Translations under genes and position numbers: made by a program | The notes under the pieces: generated by a model | Seen by the model: only the letters and a program-made list of their open reading frames with translations | What the model was told of the DNA's origin: nothing | The model's database searches: none | Virus record (IMG/VR): IMGVR_UViG_3300032011_002015 | Location: 1 to 24,992 of that record | Strand: one strand, 5' to 3' | Length of the DNA: 24,992 bases | Source: a virus | Shown here: positions 1 through 7,146 of the stretch, piece after piece | Position numbering within the stretch: the stretch's first letter is position 1 | How the letters are laid out: each line of letters starts with the position of its first letter

Positions 1-1323
1 CAGAAGCAGGGAATCCTCCAGATTGAGAAGTTCAAAGGGCGTGCCCTTTTGGCAGATGAGATGGGTCTTGGTAAGACTATTCAAGCCCTGTATTATCATA
101 AGAGAAATAAGAAAAGAACGACCGTAGTTGTATGCCCAGCATCGCTCAAATATAATTGGGCTAGGGAAGCATCAGTTCATATTGGAGAACACGCAGAGAT
201 CATAGAAGGCAGAAAGCCGCCAAGCTCCATGGGATTCAATCAGAATAGGTTTATCATCATTAACTATGAAGTCTTAGGGGCTTGGGTTAAACACCTTAGA
301 AAGATGAAGCCGAGTTTGGTTATTCTAGATGAATGTCACTACATTAAGAATCGAGCAGCCAAAAGAACCAAAGCAGTTAAAGCACTCTGCAAAGGAGTCA
401 AGGAGATTATCGCCATTAGCGGAACTCCACTGACAAATAGACCAGCTGAATTATTTCCGATTCTGAACCTTCTGAAGCCGAGTAAATTCAAAGCCTTCAT
501 GCCGTACGCATTGCGATACTGTAACGCCAGAAAGACCCCATGGGGATGGGACTTCAAAGGTTCGCAGAATCTTAATGAACTACATGAGAATCTGACCGAA
601 CTCATGATGGTCAGACGACGAAAGAAAGATGTCTTGAAAGACCTGCCGGAGAAGTCCCGTCATGTTATTACAGTCCCTATAAGTGACCGAAAAGAATATG
701 ACGAAGCGGAGGAAGACTTAATCGCATGGCTTGCTAAACACTCAGCAGGAAAAGCAAGACGTGCTCAGTCGGCCGAAAGATTAGTCAAGATGGGTTATCT
801 CAAAAGATTAGCAGCTGAACTAAAAATCGAAGCCGTGGTGGAATGGATCAAGAACTTTTTGGAAGAGACGGATGGGAAGTTAGTCGTGTTCGGAATCCAT
901 AAGAAGATTATTGACCGAATCAAATCAGAGTTTAAGAACTCTGTATTCCTAACAGGAGAAACCAAGTCAAAAGAACGGCAGATGGTCGTCGATAAATTCC
1001 AGAATGATCCGTCAACTCGATTATTTATAGGGAACCTACAGGCAGCAGGAGTGGGTCTGACGTTAACAGCTTCAAGTACAGTCCTGTTTGCCGAACTCGG
1101 TTGGACTCCCTCAGAGCATACTCAAGGTGAGGATAGAATTCACAGAATTGGACAGCGTAATGCAGCAGCGTGCTATTACATGATTGCTGATAATACCATC
1201 GAAGAAAAGCTGTCACAGATAATCCAAAACAAGCAGAGTATTTTAACCGCTACATTGGATGGAGGTGAGACCAAAGAGGAGCTCACGATATTCGATGAAC
1301 TTCAGAAGGAACTTATATCATGA
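1..1323 (+). CDS. SNF2-family DNA helicase/translocase, 5' end cut by window
   Basis: Superfamily 2 ATPase of the SNF2 type, expected to translocate on duplex DNA and remodel replication forks or recombination intermediates, as UvsW-type and SMARCAL1-type proteins do. The open frame runs from base 1 with no start codon, so the N-terminus lies upstream. Visible motifs in order are motif I DEMGLGKT (visible residues 19-26), motif Ia VVVCPASLKYNW, motif II DECH (110-113), motif III SGTPLTNR, and the C-terminal helicase motifs V/VI, GVGLTLTASS and the HTQGEDRIHRIGQ box typical of SNF2 proteins. Both RecA-like lobes are present. The stop overlaps the next start (ATGA), so it is translationally coupled to the ribbon-helix-helix gene and then the primase. 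The family call is firm; the exact role in the phage is inferred from its neighbours. Confidence 0.93.
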   Translation, partial: QKQGILQIEKFKGRALLADEMGLGKTIQALYYHKRNKKRTTVVVCPASLKYNWAREASVHIGEHAEIIEGRKPPSSMGFNQNRFIIINYEVLGAWVKHLRKMKPSLVILDECHYIKNRAAKRTKAVKALCKGVKEIIAISGTPLTNRPAELFPILNLLKPSKFKAFMPYALRYCNARKTPWGWDFKGSQNLNELHENLTELMMVRRRKKDVLKDLPEKSRHVITVPISDRKEYDEAEEDLIAWLAKHSAGKARRAQSAERLVKMGYLKRLAAELKIEAVVEWIKNFLEETDGKLVVFGIHKKIIDRIKSEFKNSVFLTGETKSKERQMVVDKFQNDPSTRLFIGNLQAAGVGLTLTASSTVLFAELGWTPSEHTQGEDRIHRIGQRNAAACYYMIADNTIEEKLSQIIQNKQSILTATLDGGETKEELTIFDELQKELIS

Positions 1324-1478
1324 AACCAAAAGCAACTTTATTCCTCCGAGGCATCTCGATGGATGTTAAAAATCATTTCAAGGCACACTGCGCCAAACGC
1401 GGGAAGACCATGACTGAAAAGATTGAGGAGATGATGAGGGAAGCCGTCAAGAAGGATTCAAAACTTGAGACTCGATAA
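1320..1478 (+). CDS. Ribbon-helix-helix (Arc/CopG-like) mini-protein
   Basis: A 52-residue protein whose ATG overlaps the helicase stop as ATGA. The pattern is that of a ribbon-helix-helix DNA-binding protein: a short N-terminal strand KATLFLRGIS, helix A MDVKNHFKAHCAKRG, then helix B TMTEKIEEMMREAVKK. Such proteins dimerise through the N-terminal strand and usually repress transcription from operators near their own operon. It is basic, of usual length for the fold, and lies between a helicase and the primase, with its last 14 bases overlapping the primase start. The assignment rests on pattern only, without a search. It may be an operon autoregulator or an anti-host factor. Confidence 0.6.
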   Translation: MKPKATLFLRGISMDVKNHFKAHCAKRGKTMTEKIEEMMREAVKKDSKLETR

Positions 1479-2337
1479 CTTGCTGCGAAGATTAAATGTC
1501 CCCTTTGTCAGCGAAGGACATAATCATTGCAAAGCAGGTTGGCTACAATCAGACTGCCCATTCTGTGGACGAAACACAAACAAGTATCATATGGGTTGGA
1601 ATCTGCGAAACAATTATGTCCATTGCTGGAAGTGCGGTCATCATAAATTGAACGCCACTTTGGTTGAGTTTAGTGGTCTGTCATATTCAGAAATTAACTC
1701 ACTCGTCAAAGAACTTTCAAATTCAAATTATCTTCAGAACGATATTAAGACAACAGGGAAGTTGGAGCTTCCGTCTGGTTTAACTGAATTACAAAAACCC
1801 CATCGCAAGTATCTAATGAAAAGAGGATACGACCCCGACAAGTTGATTAACGATTGGGGGATCCAAGGGATAGGGCTTCACTCTTATCTTGCTTGGCGGA
1901 TATTTATTCCGATAGATTACAAGCAGAGAACAATCAGCTGGACCAGTCGAAGCATCAAGAATAAAGTCAAAGTCCGCTATATGTCAGCAAACGCAAAGCA
2001 AGAAGCCATGAACCATAAACATGTTCTATACGGAGAGGACTATTGTGGCCACGCCATCATAGTTCACGAGGGTGCTTTCGATGCTTGGAGAACTGGTCAT
2101 GGTGCGGTTGCTACTTGTGGTATTGGTTTCACAAGACCTCAAGTTCTAAAATTATCCAAGTTTCCTATTCGCGTGATATGTTTCGATAACGACACAGCTG
2201 CTCAGACCAGAGCAGATGATTTATGTTCCCTCTTGGAGCCTTTCCAAGGTGAGACGTATAACGTGCAGCTATCATCCAAAGATGCATCCGAAGCATCAGA
2301 CAAAGAGATAAAACAACTTCGGAGATTCTTGGCATGA
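1465..2337 (+). CDS. DNA primase, zinc-finger plus Toprim
   Basis: Makes RNA primers for lagging-strand synthesis. A TTG start is chosen because an AAGGA Shine-Dalgarno lies about 8 bases upstream and the zinc finger begins soon after. The zinc ribbon is C31-x2-C34 with C54-x2-C57. The Toprim domain shows the catalytic Glu in HEGAFDA (E202) and the metal-binding acidic pair FDND (D241, D243). At 290 residues it is a primase only, with no fused helicase as in T7 gp4; the helicase is encoded two genes downstream. The stop overlaps the ATG of the following winged-helix gene. Family call is confident; no separate loader-interaction domain can be seen. Confidence 0.88.
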   Translation: MRLDNLLRRLNVPFVSEGHNHCKAGWLQSDCPFCGRNTNKYHMGWNLRNNYVHCWKCGHHKLNATLVEFSGLSYSEINSLVKELSNSNYLQNDIKTTGKLELPSGLTELQKPHRKYLMKRGYDPDKLINDWGIQGIGLHSYLAWRIFIPIDYKQRTISWTSRSIKNKVKVRYMSANAKQEAMNHKHVLYGEDYCGHAIIVHEGAFDAWRTGHGAVATCGIGFTRPQVLKLSKFPIRVICFDNDTAAQTRADDLCSLLEPFQGETYNVQLSSKDASEASDKEIKQLRRFLA

Positions 2338-3524
2338 GTAAATTCAAAGGCGTATGGATACCAGCTGAGATTTGGAATCTGATGGTCTCTGGAGACCTAT
2401 CAGTTAGAGAGGTCCAACTGCTATCAATTATCAGAAATCTGGAAGAATCCAAAAATGGGTGCTTCGCCTCCAATGAATACTTTGCTAAAGTTTTAGCCGT
2501 CAGTCAAGTTTATATTTCAAGGATGATTAAAAATCTAAAGCAGCGTGGGTTCATCGAGCAAGTAAAGTTCGATGGCAGGAGGCGGCACATAAGAACCCTA
2601 TCAGTGGTGCCGGACATGAACAGAACCAGTCATGTCAATAATCAACCAGTCTTAAACAATCAGTTTAACTCTGAGTTAAACTCCAGTGCTACCCTCTCTT
2701 CCCCTACGGGGAAGATAAATAAAAAAGCATATGCGGCAACTCCGTCGTTTGGTTTTGATTTCTGTGAAATTCCAGATGAAGTTTATCCTTTCGACTACGA
2801 ATGTTGCCAAAGACTTCTTGAGTATCTGCCTGCAAAAAAACGAAAGAGGTCTGTTCCAAAAAGTTGGCCAAATCAAATCAGATTGATGAGAGAATCTGAC
2901 CAGATTGAAGAAGACCAAATCACAATGGCATTGGATTGGTACGCTAAAAATCATACTGACCAATGGACACCAAAATGTCATACGGCCAAATCCTTCAGAG
3001 ATAAATTCCATAGGCTACTGGATGCTATTGATCGGACAAAATCAGATAGTAAACCAGACGTTGTCATATCCGAAGAAGCCAAAAAGATAACCGAAAGACT
3101 CCTCACGAAGAATTGGCCCGGTGACTGTGACGATAATCTTATAGGATACGTCCAGATTAGCTTAGATGCTTACGACTTGTTTCGGAGTAAAGTCCATAAC
3201 CTATTCAAAGAAGTATCGTCAGATGAGCTGTCCGAGCGTGTAGAAAGAATGAAGAATGACCGATTCAAGAGTCTTTTGAATCATGTTATCGAATCCCTGC
3301 CACAGACCAGCCACTTTGTGGAGAAATGGTTTGAGTCAGTATGGTCCAGAATAGTCAACTGGCCGGATTGGAGTGGGAAGCTCCAGCCGTTTGTATTCAG
3401 AATTGACTCACCTGTTTTTACTAAACAGCTAGGTCAGATATTTTCTGATTACGGCAGACAGTCCACGGAAGTACACAAATTCATACGGAGATTACACGAG
3501 TCAGATGAAAGTAACAAAACGTGA
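2334..3524 (+). CDS. Winged-helix replication initiator / helicase-loading-type protein
   Basis: A 396-residue protein beginning with a winged-helix region (about residues 1-90: VSGDLSVREVQLLSIIRNL, then LAVSQVYISRMIKNLKQRG as recognition helix and a wing FDGRRRHI). This is the usual N-terminus of phage replisome organisers that bind an origin. The middle and C-terminal parts are not recognised. Its position between primase and DnaB-like helicase, with ATGA overlap upstream and a 20-base overlap downstream, supports a role in origin binding or helicase loading. That role is an inference from context; it could also be a transcription regulator. No iterated origin-like repeats were seen inside the gene. 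Confidence 0.6.
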   Translation: MSKFKGVWIPAEIWNLMVSGDLSVREVQLLSIIRNLEESKNGCFASNEYFAKVLAVSQVYISRMIKNLKQRGFIEQVKFDGRRRHIRTLSVVPDMNRTSHVNNQPVLNNQFNSELNSSATLSSPTGKINKKAYAATPSFGFDFCEIPDEVYPFDYECCQRLLEYLPAKKRKRSVPKSWPNQIRLMRESDQIEEDQITMALDWYAKNHTDQWTPKCHTAKSFRDKFHRLLDAIDRTKSDSKPDVVISEEAKKITERLLTKNWPGDCDDNLIGYVQISLDAYDLFRSKVHNLFKEVSSDELSERVERMKNDRFKSLLNHVIESLPQTSHFVEKWFESVWSRIVNWPDWSGKLQPFVFRIDSPVFTKQLGQIFSDYGRQSTEVHKFIRRLHESDESNKT

Positions 3525-4902
3525 TGGCAGTGAGGAACGTAAAATTCTAATCGGCATGATTGTCGATACTCACGTCCTAGGAAGAATCGCATCCAAATGG
3601 GAACACAATCTATTCAAATCAGTATGGGGTAATCTGGTCGCCACTTGGTGTATTGATTTCTACAATGAATATGAGACAGCCCCTAAGCAAGAGATAGAAT
3701 CCCTTTTTGAATCTTGGGTATCTAAGTCAGCCCAGGACGAAGAAACAGTTGAGCTTGTCGATAAGTTTCTGTCTGGATTATCTGATGAATATGAAGCAAG
3801 AGCTGAAGCATCTAATTCAAATTACATAATCGACCAAGCGTCAGCCTATTTCAATAAGGTAAAACTTTCGTCACTTAGTGAGTCGATTAAAGGCGACTTA
3901 GTAAATGAAGATATTGATACCGCCCTTGATCGAATCAATACATATGGTCAAGTAGAAATGGGTACGGGAGCGGGCATCGATGTTCTTACCGACGACGATG
4001 CTATGAAAGAGGCCTTTCAAGAGCAGCAAGAAGCCATCGTCAAATATCCAGGAGACCTAGGCAAGTTCTTTAAGGGGGCACTTCAGCGTGATGCTTTTAT
4101 CGCCTTCATGGGGGCTGAGAAAAGAGGCAAGACATGGTGGCTCATTGACGTTGCTTGGCGTGCTATGTGTCAGCGTCGAAGGGTTGCCTTCTTTGAAGTT
4201 GGCGATATGAGTCAGAATCAAATCATGCGGCGATTTATGACTCGTGCTGTTCGAAGGCCTCTCAAGCCTAGATCCTATGATTACCCAACCCATATTGAAC
4301 GTGAGCCAGGAGTTCCTATTGCTCTGATAGAACACGAGAATAGGAATCAGCAGAAGGAGATTGGTTGGCAATCGGCACGTAAAGCCTGCCAGAAGATAAT
4401 AGCCTCCAAAATCAAATCACAGGATTCGATGCTTAGATTGTCTTGTCATCCTAACTCTACTCTTACTGTCTCTGGAATGAAATCTATTCTGGCCTCTTGG
4501 GAGCGTGACGGTTGGGTGCCTGATGTTATCGTTATTGACTATGCGGATATTCTTGCCGCTCCTCATGGGTACAAAGAGACACGGGACCAAATTAACGCCA
4601 ACTGGAAGCAGCTTCGTGCCCTGTCTCAATCGCATCATTGCTTACTGGTAACCGCTACTCAAGCCGACGCAAGTTCATATAACACCAATACGATTGGTCG
4701 GTCTAACTTCAGTGAAGACAAACGAAAGTTTGCTCACGTCACTGGTATGGTTGGGCTTAATGCGACAGCGGAAGAAAAGGAGAATGGGATCACACGGTTA
4801 AATTGGATCGTCCTACGTGAGTCAGCCTTCTCAGAGAATCAATGTATCCATGTCGCAGGCTGTTTAGATGTCGGGAATCCAGCCATCAGAAGTACCTTCT
4901 AA
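3505..4902 (+). CDS. DnaB-like replicative DNA helicase
   Basis: Hexameric RecA-fold helicase that would unwind DNA 5'-3' ahead of the phage polymerase. The 465-residue length fits DnaB, with an N-terminal helical region (1-150), a linker and a C-terminal ATPase. Visible motifs are Walker A GAEKRGKT (203-210), the H1a glutamate in FFEVGDMSQNQIMRR (E231), Walker B VIVIDYADIL (D345), and sensor LVTATQADA with Q387. The Walker A has charged residues where most DnaB proteins have small ones. It is the last gene of the first operon and is followed by regulatory cassette 1. The ATG sits 20 bases inside the upstream gene. Confidence 0.88.
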   Translation: MKVTKRDGSEERKILIGMIVDTHVLGRIASKWEHNLFKSVWGNLVATWCIDFYNEYETAPKQEIESLFESWVSKSAQDEETVELVDKFLSGLSDEYEARAEASNSNYIIDQASAYFNKVKLSSLSESIKGDLVNEDIDTALDRINTYGQVEMGTGAGIDVLTDDDAMKEAFQEQQEAIVKYPGDLGKFFKGALQRDAFIAFMGAEKRGKTWWLIDVAWRAMCQRRRVAFFEVGDMSQNQIMRRFMTRAVRRPLKPRSYDYPTHIEREPGVPIALIEHENRNQQKEIGWQSARKACQKIIASKIKSQDSMLRLSCHPNSTLTVSGMKSILASWERDGWVPDVIVIDYADILAAPHGYKETRDQINANWKQLRALSQSHHCLLVTATQADASSYNTNTIGRSNFSEDKRKFAHVTGMVGLNATAEEKENGITRLNWIVLRESAFSENQCIHVAGCLDVGNPAIRSTF

Positions 4903-4950
4903 GGTCAATCTTCATTTTATCTTCAGAAAGTTTCATGGTTTTAATACTTC

Positions 4951-5061
4951 ATACATAGTGTTAAACATCTACTTTCTTTTTATTTTGAAAAAGTGAAGAG
5001 AAAGTGATTCCTGACGACGATAATTATGATAGGATTAAAGAGTCAAGTTAATACTTCTTAC
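4951..5061 (+). promoter_or_regulatory. Intergenic regulatory cassette, copy 1 of 5
   Basis: Non-coding block after the helicase gene, shared with copies near 11013, 16724, 19055 and 21755. It has an A/T hairpin (CTTTCTTTTT, ATTTTG, AAAAAGTGAAG) and a conserved 3' core, GACGATAA then TTAAAGAGTCAAGTTAATA and TTCTTAC. This copy has TATGAT in the variable centre, a plausible -10, but no -35 is conserved across copies. The placement at operon boundaries, about 27 bases before a start codon, supports a promoter role. The exact promoter hexamers are undecided. Confidence 0.7.
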
Positions 5062-5088
5062 AAATTAAAAACTTAAGGATCAAATCAA

Positions 5089-5343
5089 ATGTCAAACGAA
5101 CTTCAAAATCTGGTACAAGAATCCAACCTATACGATTTTGCACGCAAAGGTCGAGCATCTCAATTTTCAAATGAATTCAATCGTCGATTGGTTCACGCTC
5201 TGAGTGCAAGAGCACCGAAGGTTGTTGAATTTCTACAAGCTGTTTTAGATAATCGTGAAGTCAAGGAAGTTTGGCCTCCACAAGTTCTTTCGGTCTACGA
5301 AAACTTACTTGAGCACGCCAAATCAGAATTACTTTTTGCTTAA
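5089..5343 (+). CDS. Small hypothetical protein (84 aa), first gene after cassette 1
   Basis: Not recognised. Mostly helical composition with several hydrophobic positions (VVEFLQAVLDN, VLSVYENLLEHAKSELLF), no membrane segment, no cysteines and no signal peptide. It follows cassette 1 with leader TTAAGGATCAA, so it should be the first and probably most strongly translated product of the operon. Tiny proteins in this position recur after every cassette, which is typical of phage early genes that act on host functions. That role is inferred only from position. The reading frame is closed by TAA and followed by a TTCAAAATC-type leader. Confidence 0.7.
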   Translation: MSNELQNLVQESNLYDFARKGRASQFSNEFNRRLVHALSARAPKVVEFLQAVLDNREVKEVWPPQVLSVYENLLEHAKSELLFA

Positions 5344-5359
5344 TTACAAAAATCATCAT

Positions 5360-5385
5360 TTCAAAATCTTAATCACAAGGATCAA
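5360..5385 (+). promoter_or_regulatory. TTCAAAATC / ACAAGGATCAA leader before the SprT-like gene
   Basis: The leader TTCAAAATCTTAATC followed by ACAAGGATCAA is identical over 26 bases to those at 11354 and 19383. It contains the Shine-Dalgarno AAGGA, and ACAAGGAT equals the ACARGGAU core of the CsrA binding consensus. Confidence 0.65.
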
Positions 5386-5389
5386 TAAG

Positions 5390-5932
5390 ATGAAATTATG
5401 GGAAAAAGAACAAAAGGTCAAATCGTGGGTCAAAGAAGCCTTCGATGCCAACGGAATCGAGCAAAGATGTTACAGCGTCTTGATTAGATTCTCAAAGAAG
5501 ATGACCAGATGTGCTGGTACTGCGGAATGGCGACCGGCAAATTGGTATATCAATCCAGACGATGGTGATTATTTTATCACAATGTCCGATCCACTATGGG
5601 ATAGGTGTGACGATGCCGAACGGCGAAACACAGCAATCCATGAAGCGTGTCATGTCCTTGATCATATCATCAATGGCGATATGGATGGGCACGGTGAGGG
5701 ATGGCAAGCTTGTATGCGAGCTGTTGGTCTGCGTCCAATACGGACTCACAAGATTGACCGCACTGGATTAAAAAGAGTTGTCGCAGCCCACTGCCCATGC
5801 GGAGCCGTCAAAGAGATTGGTAAAATCCGAGCACAGAGAATGGGAGTCAAAAACTATTTTTGCAAAAAGTGCAACGGGGACATCAAACTCGGTGAATGTG
5901 TAAGTCAAAAGAACCATCCAATCTGGGGATAA
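5390..5932 (+). CDS. SprT-like zinc metalloprotein
   Basis: A 180-residue protein with a zincin motif H84-E-A-C-H88 and a downstream HGEGW at 101-105 that can give the third zinc ligand, as in SprT/Spartan-type domains. A C-terminal zinc ribbon follows: CPCG (C135, C137) and CKKC (C158, C161). SprT-like proteins in cells cut proteins crosslinked to DNA; in phages the function is unknown and the domain is common. The start at 5390 is chosen over a longer frame because it directly follows a conserved leader with AAGGATCAA, and the longer frame would run through the preceding gene. The third residue of the core motif, C rather than L or F, is unremarkable. Confidence 0.8.
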   Translation: MKLWEKEQKVKSWVKEAFDANGIEQRCYSVLIRFSKKMTRCAGTAEWRPANWYINPDDGDYFITMSDPLWDRCDDAERRNTAIHEACHVLDHIINGDMDGHGEGWQACMRAVGLRPIRTHKIDRTGLKRVVAAHCPCGAVKEIGKIRAQRMGVKNYFCKKCNGDIKLGECVSQKNHPIWG

Positions 5933-5934
5933 AA

Positions 5935-6123
5935 ATGGAACGTCAAAAGAAAACAATACTCGTGTCCAAGTCAGGAAGATTTGAATTATCCAGAGTGACA
6001 GAATCATATCGCAACTCAAAAGAGTGGTACGGAATATTCGATGGAGAGAATGTGATTCACATGGCGGATAGCCCAGAGTTTATTGACACGATATGGACAC
6101 GCTATCAGTACCAAGATAAATAG
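5935..6123 (+). CDS. Small hypothetical protein (62 aa)
   Basis: Not recognised. It starts 2 bases after the SprT-like gene stop, with GGGGAT as a possible Shine-Dalgarno. The sequence alternates strand-like and polar segments (KKTILVSKSGRFELSR, EWYGIFDGENVIHM), suggesting a small beta-rich fold. No membrane span or cysteine motif is visible. Tight spacing places it in the same transcript as its neighbours. A longer frame opening at 5896 overlaps the SprT-like gene and lacks support. Confidence 0.6.
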   Translation: MERQKKTILVSKSGRFELSRVTESYRNSKEWYGIFDGENVIHMADSPEFIDTIWTRYQYQDK

Positions 6124-6132
6124 GAGACAATC

Positions 6133-6258
6133 ATGCACCCGTTATTAACGCCAGATGAGATCACCGCTTTCAAAGCACTAGGATTATTAATAGCAATCGC
6201 ATTTATATTTGCATTGCGACATCATGTCAAATCAAATTCAGTTCACTACGATAATTAA
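6133..6258 (+). CDS. Tiny single-span membrane protein (41 aa)
   Basis: The start is preceded by TAGGAGAC, a strong Shine-Dalgarno that overlaps the previous stop. The product has a short polar N-terminus, one hydrophobic span (ALGLLIAIAFIFAL, about residues 15-28) followed by RHHVK, predicting an N-out, C-in inner-membrane peptide. No family is recognised. Its 3' end contains the sequence CACTACGATAATTAATCGGAAGGA, which resembles the second leader family seen before other genes and may serve the csrA gene downstream. It could be a superinfection or lysis-related peptide, without evidence either way. Confidence 0.55.
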   Translation: MHPLLTPDEITAFKALGLLIAIAFIFALRHHVKSNSVHYDN

Positions 6259-6292
6259 TCGGAAGGATTCTGAAGAAGTCAAGGAGGACTTT

Positions 6293-6484
6293 ATGCTTAC
6301 ACTATCCAGAAAAGAACGTGAAGGAGTAGTCATCGAAGTAGATGGCGTGAAGATTGCGGAGGTTTTTATCTCCAAGATCAAATTCCCAAACAGGGTTTTG
6401 CTATCTTTTGATGCAGACAAGGAAGTCAATTTTATTAGGAAAGAAATCCATGAAGATAACCGATCAAAACTTACGAACAGCTAA
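6293..6484 (+). CDS. csrA: CsrA-like RNA-binding translational regulator
   Basis: CsrA is a dimeric RNA-binding protein that blocks or activates translation by binding GGA motifs at ribosome-binding sites. This 63-residue protein starts MLTLSRKEREGVVIEVDG and matches CsrA in length and pattern: L4 and R6 of the first strand are kept, and FIRKEI (R49) corresponds to VHREEI with the key R44 of the E. coli protein. The start is fixed by AAGGAGG five bases upstream and by the canonical ML start; a longer frame from 6224 would add residues absent in the family. It overlaps the lipoprotein gene by 35 bases. Its likely targets are phage leaders with ACAAGGAT, host mRNAs, or both. Confidence 0.85.
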   Translation: MLTLSRKEREGVVIEVDGVKIAEVFISKIKFPNRVLLSFDADKEVNFIRKEIHEDNRSKLTNS

Positions 6485-6638
6485 TGCGACAATGCTCTGC
6501 ATCATCGCCTTTACCGTCGGCCTAATTTGCGCCTTTACAGGTTGTGCTACCACCTTCCGAATGGAGACGACCACCAAATCAATTAATCCCGGATACGAGA
6601 CATTGTCAAATGATAATTACCTTACCACAAGCCATTAA
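6450..6638 (+). CDS. Small lipoprotein
   Basis: A 62-residue product with a basic N-region, a hydrophobic stretch (MLCIIAFTVGLICAF, about residues 15-29) and a lipobox-like AFTGC with the cysteine at residue 32. After it comes a short polar tail rich in Thr, Ser and Asn. The pattern suggests a lipid-anchored envelope peptide. The start lies inside csrA with AGGAAAG upstream. Phage lipoproteins often block superinfection or act in lysis; nothing in the sequence tells which. The first 14 residues before the hydrophobic part are long for a signal peptide, so a later start is possible. Confidence 0.6.
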   Translation: MKITDQNLRTANATMLCIIAFTVGLICAFTGCATTFRMETTTKSINPGYETLSNDNYLTTSH

Positions 6639-7146
6639 GCTATTACGTGATCTTGAACTTCCTGTTTCAGACAAATGGTCGGTCGATAGAATCGCACAGA
6701 AGTTAGATTGGATTCCATACTGTGTTAATGAGCAGACAGACGCTAAAGAATCCCAAGAACTCTTGAATGAATTACTTATTGCAATCGCAGATGACAACGA
6801 TATAATCATTCAGAGTGATCAGGGAGATGCGATGATTGAGCCGGTACTCGCCGAGGAGAGTTTCTTTAACAAGTTGGTACAGAAGCACTTCTTAAACAAA
6901 GACGGTACTCGCAGAAAAGCCGGTGTGATTCAGTCGATAGTTGAATTCCTTTGCGGTGCCTCAGAAGAATCTCCCATCAATAAACAAGATTTAGTCAAAA
7001 AGATAATCGCTAGGTTCCCAAGAAAGACAGAGCGGTCTATCATGTCCAGTATCAACTCACAAGTACCGACTCAGCTCAGAGTTATGAGACAAATCAAAGT
7101 CAGTACAAGCAGAGAAGGATACTGGATAGCAGAGGAGAATCAATAA
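6610..7146 (+). CDS. Hypothetical protein with C-terminal winged-helix-like region (178 aa)
   Basis: Not assigned to a family. The N-terminal half is helical and acidic. The C-terminal 75 residues (RKAGVIQSIVEFLCGA, INKQDLVKKIIARF, ERSIMSSINSQVPTQLRVMRQI, ending GYWIAEENQ) look like a winged-helix domain with a final wing strand. The start is uncertain: ATG at 6610 avoids deep overlap with the lipoprotein gene, while GTG at 6544 would add 22 residues that are unlike a normal N-terminus. Its stop overlaps the following glycosyltransferase start (TAATG). A DNA-binding regulator or a partner of the glycosyltransferase are both possible. Confidence 0.6.
   Translation: MIITLPQAIKLLRDLELPVSDKWSVDRIAQKLDWIPYCVNEQTDAKESQELLNELLIAIADDNDIIIQSDQGDAMIEPVLAEESFFNKLVQKHFLNKDGTRRKAGVIQSIVEFLCGASEESPINKQDLVKKIIARFPRKTERSIMSSINSQVPTQLRVMRQIKVSTSREGYWIAEENQ

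Noticed and set aside
5255-5389. Longer N-terminus for the SprT-like protein starting at 5255
   Set aside because: It runs through the 84-aa gene and its stop, while the ATG at 5390 follows a conserved leader with a good ribosome-binding site.
6209-6292. Longer start for the CsrA-like gene (6209 or 6224)
   Set aside because: The family begins at ML and the AAGGAGG five bases before 6293 fixes the start; the extra residues overlap the small membrane-protein gene.
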